From RFTU01 sp032122355 (GTDB lineage: Bacteria > Pseudomonadota > Gammaproteobacteria > Burkholderiales > Burkholderiaceae_C), in the NCBI GenBank assembly GCA_032122355.1, contig JAUMCS010000061.1, positions 1 through 32,029 of the forward strand: 32,029 nucleotides of DNA. The letters run 5' to 3'. Shown piece after piece: positions 16,782 to 24,249 of this stretch. Each line of letters opens with the position of its first letter. Position 1 is the stretch's first letter. The notes under the pieces are model-generated. The model had not been told where the DNA came from. It saw only the letters and a program-made list of their open reading frames with translations, and made no database searches. A program made the translations under genes and the position numbers.

Positions 16782-19055
16782 CTAAGATAACAAGGGGAAT
16801 GATAGCGAAACTTCTGCACCTATTGAGGATTTTTCAGATGTTTTATTCATATTATTTGATGAATCGGCTTCAATGGCCTCTTGTTGATTCCCAATGCGTA
16901 TACGCGCATGGTGTTCTTCTGCAATTTTACGCACCACGGCCAACCCTAAACCAGTACCCTTGGTTTTGGTCGTAACATAAGGCTCAAAGGCGCGATGGAT
17001 GACTTCAGCCGAAAATCCAGGGCCATTATCGCGCACGTACAACCTGACTGCACGTACGTTTCCTTGTTCATTGCGCACGGTTCTGGTTATGATATCGACC
17101 CGTCCATCAAATTGATCTTCGATAGCATCTAAACTGTTTTGTACGAGATTGTGCACGACTTGGCGTAGCTGTGTGGCATCTCCGTGTATCAAGGGTAGAG
17201 GCCTTTCGCAATGCAGTTGAATACGCCCTTGTTCTATGGCCTGGGCATACAGTGCCATCACATCCGAAATGAGTTCGTTGAGATCCAAGGGAATCAATTG
17301 CGCAGCGGGCATTCGCGCATAATTGCGGAATTCATTGACCAGCTTAATCATGGCCTGTACTTGCTCCACTATCGTGTTAACACTGCGATTGAGTAATGCT
17401 TGATCTGGCTCATCCAGTTTGGCATGGAGTTTGTGTTGCAGACGTTGTGCGGAAAGCTGTATCGGAGTCAACGGATTTTTAATTTCATGGGCAACTCTGC
17501 GGGCCACTTCTGCCCATGCCACGGACCGCTGCGCAGAGGTGATTTCAGTAATGTCATCAAACACAACCAAGCGGGAATTGATGGGTAGTATTCCTCCCCG
17601 AATGAGTAGTACTAAAGTGGTTTTGGCATGGGGTAATTCAAGTTCAAATGTATCTTGCCAATATTCACGCTCGCCTGCCTCAGGGCTACTGGTATGAGAC
17701 TCAAATCGTTGCCAAATTCGTTCGCTGAAGACTGCAAGTTCTGGGGTGTCTTGTAGGTGTTGACCTCTTTGGTATGAATTGAGGGGTAGCTTCAGAATGC
17801 GCATCGCGCCTGGATTAACGGTATCAATGCGCTGATGGGCATCAAAAACGATCACACCCGTACTTAAGCTATCCAAGATGGTTTGCAAGCGGGTTCGGGA
17901 AGCTTCTAGCATCATCAAGCTGTTCTCGGCCTGCCGGCGCGCTTGTTCGAGTTGCTCAGTCATATCTGCAAAGTTGCGGGTCAGGCCACCCAATTCATCT
18001 CGGGTACCGATCACTGGCTTGGCGCTTAAATCACCCGCGGCGACTTGTTGCATACCCCGTGCTAGCATGAGCAATGGTCTAGCTAATTGATGCCCCAGTA
18101 GTGCCGCTAAAAAAACTGCACCCAACAGCACCAATATTAAAGCGAGTGTTAGCGTACCAATGTAGGTTTGGCGTAAACCATCGCGGGCAAGTGCTCTTTG
18201 TTGATATTGAGTATATGCCACTTGCACTGTCAACGCATGCTCTGCCAAATCAGCTGGAAGTTCACGCACTAACAAAACGTATTTAGGTTGAGAATTGAGT
18301 TTGACTTGAGTATCAGGTATGCGTGCTATCGATAAAGTCCTTGCGGTTGTGTGATGGATATGAGAGCTATCTAAACCCTCTAGTTGTGTTACAAAACGTT
18401 GTGTATTGGCTTGTTTGATCCAAGCAGCCAACTGACTGGGGCTCATGGTGTGTTGTTTTTTCCATTGAGCATTTTGTTCTTTAATGGCTTCAAAAACCAC
18501 GTTGCCTTCATGTGAAATAACACCAAGATAATGGGCATTAGTTTGATCTCTTAAACGCTCAGTTAATAGCACCAAACTATCGGATTCTGATTGAGCTTGG
18601 GCCATGCGTTCAGCAATTTCAACCGTTTTATCGCCTGAGTTGGCAATAAAGTTATCAAGGGTGCGTTTGCCCAGTTCTAAACCTGCATCTAAAGCAATTT
18701 GTACCTGCTCATCAAACCATGTTTCTATGCTTCGTGAAACGAATTGATAGCTCACGAAATATATGAGCAGACCCGGAAGCACACCCACAAGAGCAAAAAT
18801 GCCAGCCAATTTGATGAGCAACACCGTACCAAATTTGCCCTTTTTAGCCCGAATAACAAGGCGGACCATGGCAAAAGCAATGACTACAGTGAGTATTCCT
18901 GCAACGGCTACATTGAGCCAAAATAGCACTTTGAGTTGCCTCGCACTGAGCAGTGAATTTTCACTGGTCAGCGTCAGTACAAAAGTGCAAACGAGAAGAA
19001 TTCCGGTAAGCACCACTGTGGCAATCGCCCAAGCCCACCGAGTCTGTTTAGTCAT
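16782..19055 (-). CDS. NtrY-like membrane sensor histidine kinase
   Basis: This is a 757-residue sensor kinase. Three membrane segments lie in the first ~105 residues (WAIATVVLTGILLVC, VAVAGILTVVIAF, LAGIFALVGVLPGLLIYF). A periplasmic sensing region of about 190 residues follows, then a fourth membrane segment (LALILVLLGAVFLAALLG) and a HAMP domain. A PAS domain (ILDSLSTGVIVFDAHQRI) comes next. The HisKA domain has phospho-acceptor His523 in HEIKNPLTP, and the ATP-binding domain shows NLVQNSLDAIED, DNGPGF and GTGLGL. This is the layout of NtrY kinases, linked in other bacteria to nitrogen or redox sensing. The signal is not evident here. It lies downstream of rsmB and the DUF4390 gene and upstream of its regulator. 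Confidence 0.92.
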   Translation of the reverse strand: MTKQTRWAWAIATVVLTGILLVCTFVLTLTSENSLLSARQLKVLFWLNVAVAGILTVVIAFAMVRLVIRAKKGKFGTVLLIKLAGIFALVGVLPGLLIYFVSYQFVSRSIETWFDEQVQIALDAGLELGKRTLDNFIANSGDKTVEIAERMAQAQSESDSLVLLTERLRDQTNAHYLGVISHEGNVVFEAIKEQNAQWKKQHTMSPSQLAAWIKQANTQRFVTQLEGLDSSHIHHTTARTLSIARIPDTQVKLNSQPKYVLLVRELPADLAEHALTVQVAYTQYQQRALARDGLRQTYIGTLTLALILVLLGAVFLAALLGHQLARPLLMLARGMQQVAAGDLSAKPVIGTRDELGGLTRNFADMTEQLEQARRQAENSLMMLEASRTRLQTILDSLSTGVIVFDAHQRIDTVNPGAMRILKLPLNSYQRGQHLQDTPELAVFSERIWQRFESHTSSPEAGEREYWQDTFELELPHAKTTLVLLIRGGILPINSRLVVFDDITEITSAQRSVAWAEVARRVAHEIKNPLTPIQLSAQRLQHKLHAKLDEPDQALLNRSVNTIVEQVQAMIKLVNEFRNYARMPAAQLIPLDLNELISDVMALYAQAIEQGRIQLHCERPLPLIHGDATQLRQVVHNLVQNSLDAIEDQFDGRVDIITRTVRNEQGNVRAVRLYVRDNGPGFSAEVIHRAFEPYVTTKTKGTGLGLAVVRKIAEEHHARIRIGNQQEAIEADSSNNMNKTSEKSSIGAEVSLSFPLLS

Positions 19056-19069
19056 AAAGAATTATTAAA

Positions 19070-19669
19070 TCAATTCAGGGGAAGGGTATGCTCAATACCC
19101 ATGCTCCATTCTGAAGCAGCATTGGTGATGCCTAGTTGAAGTGGGCTTGGGAGTTGGCTGGTATCAAGCTTCCAGGAAAACTCTACATAGTGTTTTTCGT
19201 TTGCTGGCAATTGGCTAATATCTAATATCTGCCATTGTGTTGATTGTGTGATGGTTGCTAGTGCATACTTGAGTTGGTTAAAGCTTTGTGTAAGCCCACC
19301 ATAATTAACGCGAAATAGGCCGGTGAGTGGTTGGTATGACAAACGCCAGGTGCGTTGCGCCTGGCCGATACGCAGGTCAAACCAGTACCAGCGCATACGA
19401 TAAACTTCCGCCAGGGCTGTGAAGTATAAAGGCACGCCGCGCTTTAAGGCATCCTCAGCGGCTATGGGCATTTGTACTTTTAGATTGAAATCAAGGTTAA
19501 GAGCCTCTTCGGTACGGTTCAAAGTGATGTGGTAGGCATCAATACCCCCAGTAGTACGAGCTTGGGCATGGGCTGTTTTGAAAATGAATAGGCAACTCAG
19601 CCAGAAAGCCGCCCATGCGGTTAGCCCAGCAAACAGCCGATTACGTGTTGGTAACGATATGGCTTGCAT
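19070..19669 (-). CDS. DUF4390 domain-containing exported protein
   Basis: This is a 199-residue protein of unknown function. It has a signal-peptide-like start, with a hydrophobic run LTAWAAFWLSCLFIF ending in AHA-QA, a plausible signal peptidase cleavage site. The rest is predicted to be periplasmic and beta-rich and matches the DUF4390 pattern (LNLDFNLKVQMPIAAEDALKRGVPLYF). I chose ATG 19669. A TTG at 19675 would make a four-base overlap with the rsmB stop and adds only two residues. Genes of this family commonly sit between rsmB and an NtrY-like kinase in betaproteobacteria, as here. A part in the kinase's periplasmic sensing is conceivable but only a guess. Confidence 0.82.
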   Translation of the reverse strand: MQAISLPTRNRLFAGLTAWAAFWLSCLFIFKTAHAQARTTGGIDAYHITLNRTEEALNLDFNLKVQMPIAAEDALKRGVPLYFTALAEVYRMRWYWFDLRIGQAQRTWRLSYQPLTGLFRVNYGGLTQSFNQLKYALATITQSTQWQILDISQLPANEKHYVEFSWKLDTSQLPSPLQLGITNAASEWSMGIEHTLPLN

Positions 19670-19671
19670 TT

Positions 19672-21105
19672 TCAAAATTTGTGTAAAAGCCCATAATAAA
19701 AACCATCGCAGATTATCGTTTGCTCTGAGTCTGCTAATGCATTGTTAACCATCGGTAGTATATGTTGAGGACTTGTAGGGTTTAACTGAGCATTTTGTAA
19801 GCCTATGCGTTGCATAAAAGCATCGATTTGGTTTTGTCCTTCCTGTTTAAACACTGAGCATGTTGCATAAAGCATTTGCCCACCTGGCCGTAAAAGCGGC
19901 CATAGTTGATCCAATAATTCAGATTGTATTTGTGCCAATGCAGGAATATCGCTGGATCTGCGTAACCACCGAGCATCAGGATGCCGTCGGACAATGCCAG
20001 AGGCACTGCATGGTGCATCCAATAAAATGGCATCAAAAGGCTCGCCATCCCACCATTGCATCACTTGTCGCGCATCTACCGCCCTCATGCTCACTTGGCT
20101 ACCGGTTGCTTCGCCTAGTTTTAAGCGCTTTAAGTTTTGCTCTACTTTTGCTAGCCGTTGTTCATCTACGTCCAATACCCATAAATCCAAATTAGCCATT
20201 TCCAATAAGTGAGCTGTTTTGCCACCAGGCGCAGAACAAGCATCTAATACGCGCCATCGATGCGATGCTGGGGTATCGGGTGCTGCCGACTTAAGCCCTT
20301 GAAGTAAAAGCGGGGCTGCCAATTGAGCGGCTGCATCCTGAACGGACCACCAGCCTTCGTCAAAACCCGGAATTTGATGGACAGGCAGGGGCTTCAGTAA
20401 CACGATAGCTGCTGGTGTTTCTAAACTACGCCGGCTGTCTAAAGTGATGGCTGGGTAGCAATTAGCCTCAATTCCATGATGGTTTAGGTGTTCCAGCAAC
20501 TGGGCTGAAGACATCACGCGCTGATTTACCCGTAGTATCAGGGGAGGGCGGCTTTGAGCGGCAGCCATGATGGTGCACGCAGCATCAGACCAGTCATGTT
20601 GCAGCAGATCTATCCACCAAGTGGGATGGTTGTATTGAGCTTGGGGGTTTTGTTGTGATGCTTCAACCCACATTGCTTGCTCCCGCAAAAAACGCCGCAA
20701 TACGGCATTGGTCACGGATGCTAGGCCAGGAGCGCGTTGACGAACCGCATTAACCGCTTGATTAACCACCGTGTGTGGGGTATAAGGCATAGATGATTGC
20801 GGCCACAACAATGCTAAGCTGGTCAAGAGCAACGGCTCTAGGTTTGCCGGAGGCTTTTTGGGCATCAATTGCCCCAGTAGCCACTGGGAACAACCTAGGT
20901 TGCGCATCACATGAAAGCTCAGCGCCTGAACTGCAGGGCGATGCGAATGATGTGTATTTTCAATGATTTGGGTTAGCGATTGACCTTGGCGTACCTGTTG
21001 CAGAGCTTGTGCTGTAAGAAGCAACAATTTAGAAAGTGCAGGGCTTGCATTTTCTGGGAATGAATTTGTGGTTATCAATTGTTTAGGCATTGCAGCAGGC
21101 ATCAT
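19672..21105 (-). CDS. rsmB: 16S rRNA (cytosine-967-C5)-methyltransferase
   Basis: This is a 477-residue enzyme that methylates C967 of 16S rRNA. The N-terminal third is the NusB-like RNA-binding domain. The methyltransferase domain shows the SAM motif DACSAPGGKTAHLL, the first cysteine motif LLDAPCSASG, and the second, TCS in LYATCSVF. Both cysteines used by m5C enzymes are therefore present. The reading begins with Met-Met at 21105. A third ATG at 21090 is possible, and no clear Shine-Dalgarno distinguishes them. Its start is only 44 bp from the divergent folE start. Its TGA lies next to the DUF4390 start, suggesting coupled translation. Confidence 0.95.
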   Translation of the reverse strand: MMPAAMPKQLITTNSFPENASPALSKLLLLTAQALQQVRQGQSLTQIIENTHHSHRPAVQALSFHVMRNLGCSQWLLGQLMPKKPPANLEPLLLTSLALLWPQSSMPYTPHTVVNQAVNAVRQRAPGLASVTNAVLRRFLREQAMWVEASQQNPQAQYNHPTWWIDLLQHDWSDAACTIMAAAQSRPPLILRVNQRVMSSAQLLEHLNHHGIEANCYPAITLDSRRSLETPAAIVLLKPLPVHQIPGFDEGWWSVQDAAAQLAAPLLLQGLKSAAPDTPASHRWRVLDACSAPGGKTAHLLEMANLDLWVLDVDEQRLAKVEQNLKRLKLGEATGSQVSMRAVDARQVMQWWDGEPFDAILLDAPCSASGIVRRHPDARWLRRSSDIPALAQIQSELLDQLWPLLRPGGQMLYATCSVFKQEGQNQIDAFMQRIGLQNAQLNPTSPQHILPMVNNALADSEQTIICDGFYYGLLHKF

Positions 21106-21149
21106 AATAGGTAATTGTTCGACATTACATCATGCGAGTGGCCATCTAA

Positions 21150-21878
21150 ATGAGTTCATCATCACTAACTTCCATATTTCGCTCTGAGCAGGAGCTTGCT
21201 GCACTTCCGGTTTCAGAGCGCATACGCTATCGGCTCATAGGTGCAGATTGCCGCTATCATGCCAATGATAATATTTCCGCTCATATTCAAGAGGGTGAAC
21301 TTGCTGAACTCAAGGCTGAAGTTGCTGAAAAAATGCAAGCCGTTTTGGAGTCATTGGTGATTGATACTCAAAGCGATCACAACACCCACGATACCGCTAA
21401 ACGTGTCGCCAAGATGTTTGTCGAGGAGGTTTTCCGAGGGCGCTATGTGTCTATGCCTTCTGTAACCGAGTTTCCCAATTTTTCTCACTTAAATGAGTTG
21501 ATGATTGTCGGCCCGATAAAGGTTCGCAGTGCTTGTTCGCATCATTTGTGCCCTATTCTTGGCCGAGTGTGGATTGGGATATTACCCAATGAGTTTTCAA
21601 ACTTGATTGGTCTGTCAAAATACGCTCGCATTTGCGACTGGATTTTAAGCCGCCCTCAAATTCAAGAAGAAGCGGTTTCTATGCTGGCCGAAGAAATTCA
21701 GAACCGTGTCAAACCCGATGGATTAGCCATTGTGATGGAGGCTGATCACTTTTGTATGCATTGGCGTGGTGTGAAAGATGATGAATCAGCCATGACGAAT
21801 TCGGTGATGCGTGGTGCTTTTTTGCGTGATGCCAATTTGCGGCGTGAATTTCTATCCCTGTTAACCAACAAGAAATAA
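21150..21878 (+). CDS. folE: GTP cyclohydrolase I, variant form
   Basis: This is a 242-residue member of the GTP cyclohydrolase I family, which opens GTP to dihydroneopterin triphosphate for folate or pterin synthesis. Zinc ligands are visible as Cys129 and His132 (RSACSHHLCPI) and Cys202. The core GxVxIGxxPN and LSKYARI motifs are present. The usual CMTMRGV motif reads CMHWRGVKDDES here, and the protein carries about 20 extra N-terminal residues compared with E. coli FolE. It therefore belongs to a divergent subgroup. The next gene, 16 bases downstream, encodes a BLUF photoreceptor, and the two are probably co-transcribed. The promoter must lie in the 44 bp to rsmB or inside rsmB. A CATAAT box at 21103-21108 is one weak candidate. 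Confidence 0.9.
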   Translation: MSSSSLTSIFRSEQELAALPVSERIRYRLIGADCRYHANDNISAHIQEGELAELKAEVAEKMQAVLESLVIDTQSDHNTHDTAKRVAKMFVEEVFRGRYVSMPSVTEFPNFSHLNELMIVGPIKVRSACSHHLCPILGRVWIGILPNEFSNLIGLSKYARICDWILSRPQIQEEAVSMLAEEIQNRVKPDGLAIVMEADHFCMHWRGVKDDESAMTNSVMRGAFLRDANLRREFLSLLTNKK

Positions 21879-21880
21879 AC

Positions 21881-21886
21881 GAGGAG
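21881..21886 (+). promoter_or_regulatory. strong Shine-Dalgarno before the BLUF gene
   Basis: GAGGAG lies eight bases before ATG 21895, in the 16-base gap after folE. It is the best ribosome binding site in the window and suggests the sensor is translated independently and well. Confidence 0.7.
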
Positions 21887-21894
21887 TTCGGTTT

Positions 21895-22320
21895 ATGCTG
21901 GTGAGATTAATGTACGTCAGCCGCGCGAGTGCTGGTATGGATGAGGTTGAGCTTTCAGCCATTTTACGCCGTTCACGTCCGGCCAATGCAGCTGCTGGCA
22001 TTACGGGTATGTTGGTTTCTACGGGTAATTTATTTATTCAGGTTCTGGAAGGGGGGCGTACCGAGGTTAATCAGTTATACAACCGGATATGCGCCGACAA
22101 GCGCCATCAAGATATTGAGTTGTTATATTTTGAAGAAATTTCTGAGCGGCGCTTTGCGGGCTGGTCTGTGGGGCAGGTGAATATGTCTAGGGTAAACATG
22201 GCGCTGTTACTGAAATATTCTGAAAAGCCCACTCTAAACCCCTACGCCTTATCAGGAAAAATCACGATGGCATTGTATGAGGAGCTGGTGCTAACAGCCT
22301 CGGTGATTGGAGAGCGGTAA
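21895..22320 (+). CDS. BLUF-domain blue-light photoreceptor
   Basis: This is a 141-residue stand-alone BLUF protein that binds FAD and senses blue light. The photocycle residues are present: Tyr7 in LMYVSRA, Asn31 in the flavin pocket before GITGML, Gln49 in FIQVLEG, and Trp90 in FAGWS. The methionine usually two residues after that Trp is Val92. About 40 residues follow the fold, ending in a helix that could bind a partner. There is no output domain such as EAL or cyclase, so it must signal through protein contact. Being in an apparent operon with folE suggests a link to pterin/folate metabolism or shared regulation, which remains inference. Confidence 0.93.
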   Translation: MLVRLMYVSRASAGMDEVELSAILRRSRPANAAAGITGMLVSTGNLFIQVLEGGRTEVNQLYNRICADKRHQDIELLYFEEISERRFAGWSVGQVNMSRVNMALLLKYSEKPTLNPYALSGKITMALYEELVLTASVIGER

Positions 22321-22415
22321 CCTTCGCTATTAAGAGTGTCTATAAAATTTGGGGAATGCCAAACTGCATCTGAAATAAACAATTGAACCACAGGAGTATA
22401 AGTTCAGATGAGCTC
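22321..22415. other. intergenic space between convergent BLUF and kinase genes, with an inverted repeat
   Basis: This is the only convergent junction in the window with real spacing (95 bp). It holds a perfect 8-base inverted repeat, CATCTGAA (22367-22374) and TTCAGATG (22403-22410), around a 28-base loop. No T-run follows on either strand, so a classical intrinsic terminator is not supported. GGAG at 22393-22396 precedes an ATG at 22408, but that frame closes after 14 codons. Confidence 0.35.
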
Positions 22416-23330
22416 TTATTTGAGCATCTGCAACTCGGCTGGAATTGTATGATTTTGCCCGCCTTGATGGGCAATTTTGATGGCTCCGAGCCTATTGCCC
22501 AATTGAACGCTGCGTATCAAATCCCAACCGTTTTCAAGCCCATGAAGCAAACCAGCGCGAAAGGCATCACCACATCCTGTTGGGTCAATAATGGCTTGAG
22601 CAGATTCACCGGGGACATGAATTTGCTTGCCGCTAAGCCAAACATCGCAGCCTTGTGCCCCGAGGGTTACTACAAGCCCTTGCAGATGGGGAAGGGCAGA
22701 GATTTGACTCAAGCTCATTCCAGTTCGGTCACAGAGCATACGGCCTTCATAGTCATTGACGGCAACCCAAGTCGCTTGTTGCATGAATTCGATCAGCTCA
22801 TGACCGTTGAACATCGGTAAACCTTGCCCGGGATCAAATATGAAGGGAATGTTACGTTGGCTCAGTTGCTGAGCCCGCAATTGCATGGCATCACGGCCGT
22901 CTGGGGCAATAATGGCCAGCTTAATCGATTCGTGGTTAGGGGGAAATGGTGCGCGATGCGCTTGGTTCATGGCACCCGGGTGAAAGGCGGTAATTTGATT
23001 GTTTTCCTCGTCGGTAATGATGAAGGCCTGGGCCGTGAAATCATCAAGCACTGAGTGAATAAAAGAGGTATCGATATGAAGATGGCGTAAACGCTGTAGG
23101 TAGCCCTCACCATCGTGGCCAAGCGAAGCCAAAATGAAAGGATTTCCACCCAGTGCTTTTAAAGTATAGGCAATATTACCCGCACAGCCGCCAAACTCTC
23201 GGCGCATTTTAGGCACTAAGAACGCGACATTAAGAATATGAACTTGCTCGGGCAAAATTTGTTGAGAAAACTTACCTGAAAAATTACAGATGGTATCAAA
23301 CGCAAGCGAGCCACAAATGAGGATGGACAT
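22416..23330 (-). CDS. PfkB-family carbohydrate or nucleoside kinase
   Basis: This is a 304-residue kinase of the ribokinase/PfkB superfamily. The N-terminal family signature is GGCAGNIAYTLKALGG. The C-terminal signature containing the catalytic aspartate and anion hole is DPTGCGDAFRAG, with Cys where most members have Ala. The overall look is that of bacterial adenosine/nucleoside kinase-like members found next to DUF3426 genes in Burkholderiales. The phosphorylated substrate (adenosine, inosine, ribose or another) cannot be fixed from sequence. The ATG is two bases after the DUF3426 stop, and no Shine-Dalgarno is visible, so translation is probably coupled. It is the last gene of the accB run. 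Confidence 0.88.
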   Translation of the reverse strand: MSILICGSLAFDTICNFSGKFSQQILPEQVHILNVAFLVPKMRREFGGCAGNIAYTLKALGGNPFILASLGHDGEGYLQRLRHLHIDTSFIHSVLDDFTAQAFIITDEENNQITAFHPGAMNQAHRAPFPPNHESIKLAIIAPDGRDAMQLRAQQLSQRNIPFIFDPGQGLPMFNGHELIEFMQQATWVAVNDYEGRMLCDRTGMSLSQISALPHLQGLVVTLGAQGCDVWLSGKQIHVPGESAQAIIDPTGCGDAFRAGLLHGLENGWDLIRSVQLGNRLGAIKIAHQGGQNHTIPAELQMLK

Positions 23331-23332
23331 TT

Positions 23333-24235
23333 TTATCGATAAAAGGGTTGGATTTCAACGGTACTGATTTCTTGATGATTTTTAGGTGTTAAGTAAAAAT
23401 CAACAGAGTAGGGTATGGCTTTCTCGGTTGTAAGAGTGTTGTCTGTAATATTTAAATCATTTGCGCTAAGTATTTTTCGGGTGATGGTTTGGTTTAGTGA
23501 GTCTCTAATAATCAACTGAAAATCAGGGGTAATAACATCCAGTGCCCCCATATTGTGCAAATCACCTTTAATTTGTATAAGAGCAGTTGCTTCAGCTTGA
23601 TTATATGCATCATCTTGGGGTGGGTAGGTCTGTATGTAAGGTTGCAGCTTCACTTTTATATCTTTGATGCTTCTGATAGGCTTGAGATGGCATTCATAAG
23701 TTTTGCAAAAATGACGTAAAGTGTAATGTGTATAAGGCAATTCTTGATCATAAACCCATGGATACATACGTATAATTTCATAACGGAATATATAAACCAC
23801 CTGAGCAATGAGGGTTAAAAGTAAAGAAAATAATATGATTCTAGGCAAAATATAGCTTAATATTTTTACTAAATAATATGAAATAAGCCTGTTCGATTTA
23901 TGAAGTTTTTCTTTGAGCAGCGGCTTGTCAGAGCCAGGCACAATCTTGACCAACACGTCGTGTTCTGTCTCGGTAAGAGGCTTTTGTTTGAGTTGGGTGT
24001 CAATCGCGCTATCAAATATTTGCGGTAAATTTAAATCAATATCCGGCAATGGTTGCAGCGCTTGATTAGTAGCGGTTATGGGTTTATCAAATTCAGGTTC
24101 CGATTGAAAACTATGTTGTGTAGCTAGAAACACCAAATGGCAACTTCCGCAACGTACCCAACCCTGGGCTTTAGTTAACTCATGTTCATACACATTAAAA
24201 AGACTAGCGCAATGAGGGCAACGGGTTACTTGCAT
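23333..24235 (-). CDS. zinc-ribbon and DUF3426 membrane protein
   Basis: This is a 300-residue protein of unknown function. An N-terminal zinc ribbon has two CxxC pairs (CPHC and CGSC) spaced 24 residues apart, in the MQVTRCPHC context typical of MJ0042-type fingers. A long polar linker follows, then one membrane helix (IILFSLLLTLIAQVVYIF) and a C-terminal DUF3426 domain, predicted periplasmic. I chose ATG 24235, which gives the family N-terminus 14 bases after the prmA stop. An upstream ATG at 24292 would overlap prmA by 43 bases and add 19 unlike residues. DNA coding for the membrane segment is very AT-rich (11 G/C in 60 bases at 23821-23880). Position between prmA and a PfkB kinase gene is the conserved order in related bacteria. 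Confidence 0.87.
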   Translation of the reverse strand: MQVTRCPHCASLFNVYEHELTKAQGWVRCGSCHLVFLATQHSFQSEPEFDKPITATNQALQPLPDIDLNLPQIFDSAIDTQLKQKPLTETEHDVLVKIVPGSDKPLLKEKLHKSNRLISYYLVKILSYILPRIILFSLLLTLIAQVVYIFRYEIIRMYPWVYDQELPYTHYTLRHFCKTYECHLKPIRSIKDIKVKLQPYIQTYPPQDDAYNQAEATALIQIKGDLHNMGALDVITPDFQLIIRDSLNQTITRKILSANDLNITDNTLTTEKAIPYSVDFYLTPKNHQEISTVEIQPFYR

Positions 24236-24249
24236 GAGTTTTGGAGTTA

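Noticed and set aside
21111..21128. GTAAT/ATTAC inverted repeat between rsmB and folE
   Set aside because: Only five-base arms around an eight-base spacer. This is expected by chance and has no promoter elements aligned to it.
22383..22820. 145-codon plus-strand open frame starting between the BLUF and kinase genes
   Set aside because: It starts at a TTG, overlaps the conserved C-terminal half of the PfkB kinase antisense, and has no recognisable pattern. The kinase motifs decide the strand.
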